Origin: Alphaproteobacteria bacterium
GTDB taxonomy: Bacteria > Pseudomonadota > Alphaproteobacteria > Ferrovibrionales > Ferrovibrionaceae
Length of the DNA stretch: 64,000 bases
Direction of reading: 5' to 3'
NCBI GenBank assembly: GCA_017307375.1
Contig: JAFKFH010000009.1
Coordinates: forward strand, 124,001 to 188,000
The position numbers were made by a program, and so were the translations under genes. This document shows positions 31,290 through 38,703 of this stretch, piece after piece (within the stretch, counting starts at the first letter, position 1; each line of letters begins with the position of its first letter). A model generated the notes under the pieces. That model did no database searches. It was not told the DNA's origin and worked only from the letters and a program-made list of their open reading frames with translations.

Positions 31290-33446
31290 TCAGAGGGCTG
31301 CGTCGGTGCGGCGAAGACAGTAGGTCGGCGTCCCGACCCCGGTGCGGGTCAGGGCCGTCTTGATGCGGTAGGTGGTCAGGCCAGGGCTGGGCGCGAACTT
31401 GAACGTCTTGCGCGTGACGTTGGCGTTGATCGCCTCGGTCGTGACCAGCGAGGCCGTTACCTCGGTCGTGTCGGCCTTGCGCAGGGTGACGGTCGCGCCA
31501 TGCCGGGCCGCGTCGAATCGGACAAGGTCGAGGATGACGCGGATATCGGTGGACGCCGTCGCCAGCGTCCGCGCGGCCGAATAGTGGGTGAGATTGAGGG
31601 CCGGCCTGGATGCGGTGATCACGTCCTCACCTTCCCAGACCGCCGGGGCGAGGTCGCGGCTGCCGAGGAAGACGGCGCGCAACTGGACCACCGGCGGCAG
31701 CGGCGAGGGCAAGTCGGGCGAGCCCAGCAGATACCAGCGGCCCGCGGTGAACACTTCCAAGGCGAGTTCGCAACCATCGGGCACGAGGCGGCGGACATCG
31801 GCGGCGATATCCACGACGCCGCCGGCCAGGTCGATCGGCATCAGCGCGACTTCGGTCCGCGGCGTCGTGAAGGCAGCGCCATAGAGGTCGAAGAACAGGT
31901 CGCGGGTCAGATCGCCCGTTACGTAGGCGCCATCGGAACCGGTGAAGAGGGTCCCGTCGCTGAATGCGTTCCCGCCGACGACGCCGAGGCGGTGATCGCC
32001 CTGGGTGATTACAACGAGGGCGTAGCGCCGGCCGGCGTCGAGCATCACCGGCTCCAGCGGGAACGGGGTCTTGTCCGGCGCCCGCTTCAGAGCCGCCTGC
32101 GCGACAGTCGTTCGGGTCAGCACCCGGGCGAGGTCGGGCTTGCCGTTGCTGGTCTCGACCACCAGCAGGACCACGTCCCCCGTCGCGCCGACCTGAGTGA
32201 AGGACAGGGCGACCCGGGTGGCCCACATGCTGCTCGGTGCAACGAAGGTCTGCGCGACCAACATGCCGTTGAAGTTCGTTGTGGTCGCGACCTGCTCGTA
32301 ACGCGTGACCGGCACATACTCGATATAGCTTTCCGTGCCGGCGTAGTGGGGGATCGAGCCAAACGTGCCGTCGGCATTGGCCACCGTCTCGTACCAATAG
32401 CCCGCCCGGTAGCGGGTTTGGGCTTCCACCACGGTGATGGCGCGGGTGGTCCAGGTTGCGACCTGCAGGGCCGAGGCCGACATGTCGCTGTTGGCCACGC
32501 CCGACGTCAGCCGCAGAACCTCATCGTACTTGGGCAGAATCAACCCCGCGGCCGAGCGCTTGACCGAGGCATCGTTCGGGTTGAACAGGGCCAGATCGAA
32601 CGTACCGGCGGCTGCAGGCGGAAACAGCAAGCCGCGATCGACCAGGGCGTTCGCGCCGGTGAGGCCGGTGTCGGTCAGGCTGTTGCTGCTGAAATCGTCG
32701 GTTTCCGAGGACATCGCGCCGGCCGGCAGCTTCAGCTTGCGTTCGGCATCGGCCAGGCGGATCGAGAGATCGGCAACCAGCTCGATACCGGCCTTGCCGG
32801 CGGTAGCATCGGCCAGGGCGAGCTGCTGGGTGGTGAGGGTATCGACGCGAGGCGAGATCGAGGCGCGCCAGGCCCGCAGATCATCGACCCCCTGGGCCGC
32901 GGCGGCGACGGTCGGCAAGCGGGTCTGCCCTTCCTGCTCGATCAGCGCCACGCCCGCCGGCGTAAGGGTCACGACGGCGAGCAACAGGGCAGTGGGCGGC
33001 ACGGCCGGGGTCGGCGGGTCGGCGGCCTCGCTGCCGGCGATGTCGCCGATCTGGGCCTGGCGCAGGGCGGTCAGCGCGACCGAGCGGGGTTCGGTGGCGC
33101 CCGTGTTGACGTCGACCAGGAAATCGCGGGGCTCGATATCGGTTTCGAAGTCCTGGCCCCAAACGACGATGGCCAGCTTGCGCTTGGCCACGGCGGGCAG
33201 GCGCGCGAGCAACGTCATGGTGGTGGCGGCCTCGGCGACATAGGCGAGGCCGGCCGAGTAGAAGCGGCCGGGCGAGATCGAGATCTCGGTGGCGCTGTTC
33301 TGCGTGACCACGAAGCCCGAGTAGCCCCGCCCGTCGGTCACCGCGTCCGCCAGAGCGGTCGTGAGTGCCTCGTCACGATACTGCTGGAGACGGTTCAGAT
33401 CCTCGAACGGCAGTTCCTGGCCGAGGCGGAAGATGCGCTGCTTCAT
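31290..33446 (-). CDS. Large baseplate/fibre-region protein (718 aa)
   Basis: Starts at 33446 (MKQRIFRLGQELPFEDLNRLQQY), 4-nt overlap with the gpI-like gene. N-terminal part resembles tail-attached proteins (RDEALTTALADAVTDG), then coiled segment (LADAERKLKLPAG), then a long beta-rich region with Trp/Tyr-rich strands. No domain firmly recognised. By position after gpI it should be a fibre or baseplate-anchored receptor-recognition protein. The long in-frame extension to 33779 is a shadow of gpI. Confidence 0.7.
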   Translation of the reverse strand: MKQRIFRLGQELPFEDLNRLQQYRDEALTTALADAVTDGRGYSGFVVTQNSATEISISPGRFYSAGLAYVAEAATTMTLLARLPAVAKRKLAIVVWGQDFETDIEPRDFLVDVNTGATEPRSVALTALRQAQIGDIAGSEAADPPTPAVPPTALLLAVVTLTPAGVALIEQEGQTRLPTVAAAAQGVDDLRAWRASISPRVDTLTTQQLALADATAGKAGIELVADLSIRLADAERKLKLPAGAMSSETDDFSSNSLTDTGLTGANALVDRGLLFPPAAAGTFDLALFNPNDASVKRSAAGLILPKYDEVLRLTSGVANSDMSASALQVATWTTRAITVVEAQTRYRAGYWYETVANADGTFGSIPHYAGTESYIEYVPVTRYEQVATTTNFNGMLVAQTFVAPSSMWATRVALSFTQVGATGDVVLLVVETSNGKPDLARVLTRTTVAQAALKRAPDKTPFPLEPVMLDAGRRYALVVITQGDHRLGVVGGNAFSDGTLFTGSDGAYVTGDLTRDLFFDLYGAAFTTPRTEVALMPIDLAGGVVDIAADVRRLVPDGCELALEVFTAGRWYLLGSPDLPSPLPPVVQLRAVFLGSRDLAPAVWEGEDVITASRPALNLTHYSAARTLATASTDIRVILDLVRFDAARHGATVTLRKADTTEVTASLVTTEAINANVTRKTFKFAPSPGLTTYRIKTALTRTGVGTPTYCLRRTDAAL

Positions 33447-34681
33447 GATGTTGCCTTCGTGGTGGCGCCGGCCTTGATCTCGCCGGCCTTGGCTTGCCCT
33501 GCCCGGATCGGGCGGCGGGTGGTGGTGGTCAACAGCAACCTGGCGCTGGCCGGGCGGCCGAGGTTGAGGATTTCGAGCAACTGGCGGCGGTCGGCCTGGC
33601 CCCGCTCGGCGCTGGTCGCAAAGCCTCCGACATATCGCTGGCGCGGCGGCATCGGTTGCCCGGCAACCTGGACCGTCAGCACCGCCTGCCGGGGCGGCAG
33701 GCCAAGCCGTCCATAGCCGCACCACAGGCGCAGGCCATTGCGTCGCGCGGCTGGCCGGCGCTGCGGGTCGTGCAGCCATAGCCGGTCGTAAAGTCGGTCA
33801 CCGGCCGAGCTGAAGCCGAGAAACATCCGGCGCGGCGCGGCATCGAGAGCGGCGCCGTGGCCGATCGTTCCCCGGGTCGCGACCTGCTCGGGCACCACCG
33901 TCAGCGGTTCGAGCGACGGCCGAGCCTCGCGCAACGCCGCGCGATAGTCGGTCTCGGTGGCGTCGGCCCGGGTGGTGACGCGATAGATGCGCGTTGCCGC
34001 ATCGCTGGCCCGAAGATGCAGCCCGGTGAGGAAACGGCCCGCAGCGGGCTGGCGCCCGATCGAGCCGGGCAAGCGCACCTCGGCCGACTGCTCGACCACT
34101 GCGCGCCGCTCGCTGGCCAGCAGCTCGACGGTGGTGAGCGCCGTCACCCGGCCGCGGTCGACCAGTTCGGCCCGGCGGCCGAGGCGGGCGGCAGCATCCG
34201 ACAGGTGGCAGAACCGGCGGGCCAGCATGTCCCCGGCAAAGATGCGGCCGGCCCGCGTGCCACGCGTGCGGAAGCGATAGAGGCGCAGTTCGGGCATCAG
34301 CGCCCGGAAGGCCGCCAGCTCGGCGGCGGAGGGCGCCGTGCCGAGGAATTGCTTGAGCGGCGGTTCCTCGATCCTGAGAACCTCGGCGTCGACCAGGCCC
34401 GCCAGCCGCCGCAGACCGGCGGGTGAGCCGTACTGTTCGTGCAGCTCGTAGGAGGCGGCGACGCGGGCGCGCAACTCGGGCTCGGACAGCGGCCGGCGGG
34501 AGATCAGCGGCGCGTCCAGCCCGGCCGCCAGGTGCGGCAGCGCCGAGGGCACCACCTGGCTGAACCGCCAGACCAGCAGGCGGGTGAGATCGACGTCGTC
34601 GATCCGGTCGACCAGCCCGGCCAGCGCCAGCGATCGTTCGTCGCGGATCGATGCAGGCAGCAGTTCGGCGGTCGGGGTCAT
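33443..34681 (-). CDS. Tail protein I-like (P2 gpI family) with long C-terminal extension
   Basis: N-terminal 200 aa follow the P2 gpI pattern (LLPASIRDERSLALAGLVDRI, short motif, then PSALPHLAAGLD). Total 412 aa is about twice the P2 gpI length; the C-terminal part (YDRLWLHDPQRRPAARRNG on) is unassigned. gpI is a baseplate wedge-tip component. Start at 34681 gives a 4-nt overlap with gpJ. Confidence 0.75.
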   Translation of the reverse strand: MTPTAELLPASIRDERSLALAGLVDRIDDVDLTRLLVWRFSQVVPSALPHLAAGLDAPLISRRPLSEPELRARVAASYELHEQYGSPAGLRRLAGLVDAEVLRIEEPPLKQFLGTAPSAAELAAFRALMPELRLYRFRTRGTRAGRIFAGDMLARRFCHLSDAAARLGRRAELVDRGRVTALTTVELLASERRAVVEQSAEVRLPGSIGRQPAAGRFLTGLHLRASDAATRIYRVTTRADATETDYRAALREARPSLEPLTVVPEQVATRGTIGHGAALDAAPRRMFLGFSSAGDRLYDRLWLHDPQRRPAARRNGLRLWCGYGRLGLPPRQAVLTVQVAGQPMPPRQRYVGGFATSAERGQADRRQLLEILNLGRPASARLLLTTTTRRPIRAGQAKAGEIKAGATTKATS

Positions 34682-35769
34682 GGGGCCGCCTCGACCAGCG
34701 CGATGGCCGTGCAATCGGCCCATTGATGCGGTTCCAGGACCAGTTCGGCCGGACTGTCGAGGACGACACGATGGACGCCGGGAACAGACAAGGCGGCGAT
34801 GAACTGGCTGGGCACCACCTCGCCCCCGAGCTGCCGGCGGAGACGGGCCGCCAGACCGGCCGCAGCGGCCTCGGCCTGAGCCATCACGGTGGCGGCCGAC
34901 GCCCCGGCGACGAGGGTGATCCGGGCCGCGACGACGAAGGGCCGCGGGGTCGCGGCGCGCACCTCGACCACGTCCGTGACCATGCGATAGCGATCGTCGC
35001 CCAGCACCGCCAGCACGTCGGCCAGCAACCGGGCCGACGCCACGCCGCCATCGGCCAGCACATGGACACGCACGACGCCCGACCCGGGCTCGGGGGAAAC
35101 GACGGCGACATCGGCGATCGACTGATCGACGCCCATGGCGAGTTCCCGGTACCGGGCCGGCGTCCCGACCGACGCGCGGTTGGTACCGGCCATGATCCGG
35201 GCGCGATAGCGATCGTCGTCCTCGGCATCGGCGCCGCCATAGCTTGTTGCCGTCGTCGCCACCTCGGCCACGCCGACGACGGCCGTTTGCAGGGCGGCGG
35301 CAGCGGCCACGAACCCATTCCCCGCCGCGCCGGTTTCAACGGCGGTGGCCAGCACCTCGGCTGACGTCGCCGAGGCGGCGATCGTCGCGTCCCGGTCGGT
35401 CGCGAACAGCCGGCCGCCGCCGATCTCGACCACCGTCCCGGCCGGGACGATGACAGCCCCGGCGACAGCGGTATCGCGGATGAACAGGATCCGGGTGATC
35501 GAGGCGCGGGCGGGAAGCCGGGCGACGCCGATGTTCGAACCGAGGTGATCGAGCATCACGCCGCGGGCATAGGTCACCAGGTTGAGCTTGGCCGCTTCCT
35601 GGACGGCGACGCGATAGAGGCTTTCACGGTAGGCGACAACGTCGATCAACAGCCGCTCGACCTGGGCCGGGTGCAGCGTCCGGCCGGTCGCGGCCTCGAA
35701 ATCGGCCACCATCTCGGAAACGATGGCGCTGGGGTCGCGGGCGACGAAGTCGGGTTCGGCGAGCGTCAC
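34678..35769 (-). CDS. Baseplate assembly protein J (P2 gpJ family)
   Basis: A 363-aa baseplate wedge protein. The N-terminal VSEMVADFEAATGRTLHPAQ and RESLYRVAVQEAAKLNLV (short motifs) and the central RARIMAGTNRASVGTPARYRELA (short motif) are gpJ-like. It starts with GTG at 35769, and GTGA overlaps the gpW-like stop by 4 nt. It forms the baseplate with gpW, gpI and gpV. Confidence 0.9.
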   Translation of the reverse strand: MTLAEPDFVARDPSAIVSEMVADFEAATGRTLHPAQVERLLIDVVAYRESLYRVAVQEAAKLNLVTYARGVMLDHLGSNIGVARLPARASITRILFIRDTAVAGAVIVPAGTVVEIGGGRLFATDRDATIAASATSAEVLATAVETGAAGNGFVAAAAALQTAVVGVAEVATTATSYGGADAEDDDRYRARIMAGTNRASVGTPARYRELAMGVDQSIADVAVVSPEPGSGVVRVHVLADGGVASARLLADVLAVLGDDRYRMVTDVVEVRAATPRPFVVAARITLVAGASAATVMAQAEAAAAGLAARLRRQLGGEVVPSQFIAALSVPGVHRVVLDSPAELVLEPHQWADCTAIALVEAAP

Positions 35770-36125
35770 AGCGCCACCTCGGTGACCGACTGGACGCCGG
35801 CCCGCCGCCACACCACCGTCAGGACCGCGTGGCCCGGCTGTTCACCGGCCGAAGGGGTGATCCGCACCAGTTGCGCCCGCGGCTCCCAGGCTTCGATAGC
35901 ACCCCAGGCTTCGCGCACCATGTGGGGCAGCGCCGTCGTGAGCGGCTGGTCGAGATAGCGCCAGACGTTCGACCCGAATTCGGGGCGCAGCGGATCGGCG
36001 CCCTTGGGCGTGCCCAGGATGATCCGGATGCACTGGCCGATATCCTCCGCGTCGGTCACGACGTCGCCGAACCGGCCCAAGGCCGGCTGCCAGTCCTGAT
36101 CGGTGATGGAGGTCAAGGGCGTCAT
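35766..36125 (-). CDS. Baseplate wedge protein (GPW/gp25 family)
   Basis: A 119-aa gp25-like protein. The mark is DIGQCIRIILGTPKGADPLRPEFGSNVWRYLDQP (only short motif), which is the family EPR-like core with PLRPEFGSNVW. It joins the wedge to the sheath start. It overlaps gpJ by 4 nt; 53 bp separate it from the PAAR-like gene. Confidence 0.92.
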   Translation of the reverse strand: MTPLTSITDQDWQPALGRFGDVVTDAEDIGQCIRIILGTPKGADPLRPEFGSNVWRYLDQPLTTALPHMVREAWGAIEAWEPRAQLVRITPSAGEQPGHAVLTVVWRRAGVQSVTEVAL

Positions 36126-36160
36126 GGCGGGCAGCTTCGCCGCCCGGCGCCCCCCGCGAT

Positions 36161-36178
36161 ACTAAAGCGAATGAATAA
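36161..36178. other. AT-rich intergenic element resembling the late-operon motif
   Basis: ACTAAAGCGAATGAATAA lies in the 53-bp gap between the PAAR-like and gpW-like genes. It is a weaker, inverted relative of the 19-bp repeat at 47686 and 55576. AT-rich islands of this kind are rare in this otherwise gap-free late region. Role unknown. Confidence 0.3.
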
Positions 36179-36442
36179 TCAGCCGGCGAAGACGTCGCCC
36201 GAGCCGGTCGCGGGATGGCCGCAGGATGCTTCGTCACCGGCGCGGCAGATGGGACGGCCGGCGGCGAACACCGTAGCGCTGGCGCCGACCATCACCGGCC
36301 CGCCATGCTCGCCCGGCCCATGCCCTTCGACCACGGCGCCGCGTACCGCGACCGGCGCGCCATCGACACGCACGGACGGGGCCAGGTTGCCGACGATGGT
36401 GCCACCGGCGGAATCGACACCGACGCGCGCGACCCCCGGCAT
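36179..36442 (-). CDS. PAAR-like spike-tip protein
   Basis: An 87-aa protein with the PAAR pattern: VARVGVDSAGGTIVG, VRVDGAPVAV, GEHGGPVMVGASATVFAAGRPICRAGDEASCGH (short motifs). His and Cys residues near the end can bind the tip metal. It caps the gpV spike, sharpening it for membrane puncture. Its start abuts the gpV stop. Confidence 0.85.
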   Translation of the reverse strand: MPGVARVGVDSAGGTIVGNLAPSVRVDGAPVAVRGAVVEGHGPGEHGGPVMVGASATVFAAGRPICRAGDEASCGHPATGSGDVFAG

Positions 36443-36843
36443 CAGTTCAGATCGATCCGGCTGGCGATGAGCTGGATCTTTCCGGCCGCCCGGATCTCGA
36501 CATCACCGGCGCAATCAACCGTCAGCTTGTGCCCCTTGCGGTCATACTCGATGACGGTGCCATCCTCGAACCGGCGGTGGAACTTGTCCGGGTCGGAGAT
36601 CGGCGGGGGGTCGGCCGCGGAATAGATCGCGCAGAGAATCACCCCGGTCTCGGCCGCATCGTCGAGCAGCACGGCGACCTGCTCGCCGGGATCGGGCATC
36701 CAATAGTCCCGATCCTTGAGGCTTTTCCTGACGCCGACCGGGATCATCGCCGTTTCCAGGCCGTCGAGATCGTCGAAGCGGACCCGGGCATAGGCCCGGG
36801 CGGGGTCGACGGCGGTCACGACACCGATGCGAAAGATCGTCAT
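36442..36843 (-). CDS. Baseplate assembly protein V (P2 gpV-like spike)
   Basis: A 133-aa central spike protein. The OB-fold region is RIGVVTAVDPARAYARVRFDD with PDPGEQVAVLLDD; the C terminus (TVDCAGDVEIRAAGKIQLIA) is the start of the beta-helix. It is shorter than P2 gpV (211 aa), so the needle should be short. It overlaps gpD by 4 nt. Confidence 0.9.
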   Translation of the reverse strand: MTIFRIGVVTAVDPARAYARVRFDDLDGLETAMIPVGVRKSLKDRDYWMPDPGEQVAVLLDDAAETGVILCAIYSAADPPPISDPDKFHRRFEDGTVIEYDRKGHKLTVDCAGDVEIRAAGKIQLIASRIDLN

Positions 36844-37943
36844 CCCTTCACCACCTGACCGTCCTTCAGCCCATAGACCACCAGTTGCTTCTTCGCCTTG
36901 GCCGTCTTCGCCTTCGCGGCCGGCGTACGCTCGACCCGGCGGATATCGACATCGGACACATAGCCGCCGCTGCGGGTGATCGCGTGGCGCGATGCCTTGA
37001 TTTGCCAGCGCCCGTCGAACACGCCGAAGCCGCTCAGCGCCAGGTTGTTCCCCGCGACCAGGCGCGGATCGCCCGACAGCGTCAGACCGCCCGTCGTCGC
37101 CTCGTCGTCGTCACGGCGCTGCCGCGCCTCGGCCTTGGCCTTCGCCTGGGCCTTGCTTTCCACCCGGCCGGTCAACTTCGCCGTGTCGGCCGAAGGCGCC
37201 GAGACCAGCTCGCCGTCGCCGCCCAGCGAATAGGTGACCAGCGCCTTCTTGGCGGGGTCGTGGTAGGCGACGGTGGTGTTCTTGGGCGTGCCCTTGATCT
37301 TGTCGCGAAACGTGTACCGCGACAGGTCGCCAGGCTTGAGCGTGGCGACGGGCGCGGCGGCGCGCAGTTCGTCGAGCTTCTGGAAGACGAGCTGGTCGCC
37401 GCGTACCGAGAAGGCGTGCCCGTAGTCGCGGGCGAGGCGCTGCAGGAACTTCAGATCGTCCTGCTTCATCTGGGTTACCCGCTCGATCTCGACCGGGGCA
37501 ATGCTCCCGGTGACGGTCAGGCCGTGCCGCCCGGCGATCTCGCGGGCGATGGCGGCAAGCGTCGTCTTCTCGAAGGCCCGGTTGTTCTCGGTGCGCAGGG
37601 GCTTCGATACCGCGGCCGACAAGGCACGGATGCGGACGGTCGAGGGCGGGCCGTCGACGTCGATCTCATCGATCTCGAACAGGCCGCAATCGAGCAGCGC
37701 GGCGCCCTGGTAACCCATGCGCAGCCGCAGGCGGTCGGTCAGGCCGGGGTACCAGTCGCCGAGCCATCGCCCGTCGACATCCTCCAACTGAACCTCGATC
37801 GAGTCGGCCTCATCGCCGTCGAGATTGTCGGTATAGGTCAGGGACAGCAGGAACGGGGTGACGGCGACGGTGATATTGCGCCGCTCATAGTCGAGTTCGA
37901 AGCTCGGCGCCGGGACATTGCCGGCCGGGATCAGCGCTTCCAT
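36840..37943 (-). CDS. Late control protein D / tail hub (P2 gpD-like)
   Basis: A 367-aa hub protein of the VgrG/gp27 type. Visible are DGRWLGDWYPGLTDRLRLRMGY, the QMKQDDLKFLQRLARDYG motif typical of gpD, and a basic C-terminal end. It makes the trimeric ring that carries the spike. It overlaps gpX by 13 nt. Confidence 0.9.
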   Translation of the reverse strand: MEALIPAGNVPAPSFELDYERRNITVAVTPFLLSLTYTDNLDGDEADSIEVQLEDVDGRWLGDWYPGLTDRLRLRMGYQGAALLDCGLFEIDEIDVDGPPSTVRIRALSAAVSKPLRTENNRAFEKTTLAAIAREIAGRHGLTVTGSIAPVEIERVTQMKQDDLKFLQRLARDYGHAFSVRGDQLVFQKLDELRAAAPVATLKPGDLSRYTFRDKIKGTPKNTTVAYHDPAKKALVTYSLGGDGELVSAPSADTAKLTGRVESKAQAKAKAEARQRRDDDEATTGGLTLSGDPRLVAGNNLALSGFGVFDGRWQIKASRHAITRSGGYVSDVDIRRVERTPAAKAKTAKAKKQLVVYGLKDGQVVKG

Positions 37944-38155
37944 GGCGGTAGAGCCTCCGGGGGCAGGACGGGGACGGTCTCGGTCGGCAGCGGCACCCGG
38001 ACCACCAGGCCGCCGGGCAGAATGCCGAGGATCCGGATATGCGGGTTGGCAGCGATGATGCCCTCGATGGCCGATGCCGATCCGTAATAGGTCCAGGCGA
38101 TCAGGTCCCAGCGATCGCCATCGATCGTGACATGCTCGATGAAGGCAGCCATCAC
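37931..38155 (-). CDS. Tail protein X (P2 gpX-like, LysM-type)
   Basis: A 74-aa protein with the gpX/LysM pattern (DGDRWDLIAWTYYGSASAIEGIIAANPH; short motif). The end VLPPEALPPWKR is the usual Pro-Trp tail. It holds the hub and tube together. An alternative start is Met2. Confidence 0.9.
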   Translation of the reverse strand: MMAAFIEHVTIDGDRWDLIAWTYYGSASAIEGIIAANPHIRILGILPGGLVVRVPLPTETVPVLPPEALPPWKR

Positions 38156-38703
38156 AGCCTCACCAGCCGCCGGCCCTCGGGATCGGGCGTATAGGTCTGC
38201 GGCGGTTCGGCCACCTCGCCGGGGCGCGGGCGGGGAACGGGCGGGTTCGGGTCGGATTTCCAGGGCAGCGAGCGGCGCTTCTTGGCCGCTTCGGCCTGGG
38301 CGCGGCGACGTTCGGCCTCGGCCGGGTCATCCTCGATCTGTTCGCGAAGCGTCATGCTGGCATCGAGGGCGATCAGCGTACCGACCTTGTCGGTCTGCCG
38401 GCTGGTCGCGGTCAGTTGGGTGATCACGAAACGGCCCTTGTAGTCGCCATTGCCCAGCACCAGCGGGAGCACGTCGCGCAACGTCATCGCATCGCGCAGC
38501 TTCAGCAGCTCGGCTTCCGGGTCGCAGAACGACATGTGGAAGGTGAGCTGGATGGAGACCTCGTCCAGCTTCTCGCCGACCCATTGCAGGCGCGGCTTCA
38601 GGCCGATCCGCGCATGCTCGGCATAGTCGACGCCGAACCGGGTCTCGACACCGTCGAAATAGGTGATCAGGTCGAAGCCGACCTCGCCGATGACCGCGTA
38701 CAT
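38152..38703 (-). CDS. Tail protein U-like (P2 gpU family)
   Basis: A 183-aa protein. The N-terminal two thirds follow gpU (YFDGVETRFGVDYAEHARIGLKP, LTFHMSFCDPEAELLKLRDA); a charged tail rich in Pro and Arg follows. It terminates or couples the tail tube. Its ATG overlaps the tape-measure stop. Confidence 0.88.
   Translation of the reverse strand: MYAVIGEVGFDLITYFDGVETRFGVDYAEHARIGLKPRLQWVGEKLDEVSIQLTFHMSFCDPEAELLKLRDAMTLRDVLPLVLGNGDYKGRFVITQLTATSRQTDKVGTLIALDASMTLREQIEDDPAEAERRRAQAEAAKKRRSLPWKSDPNPPVPRPRPGEVAEPPQTYTPDPEGRRLVRL

Noticed and set aside
31257-33716. An 819-codon rightward ORF over the fibre-region gene
   Set aside because: It is opposite a coding frame with good overlap structure, and its sequence has no domain and is Gly/Arg/Gln-biased.
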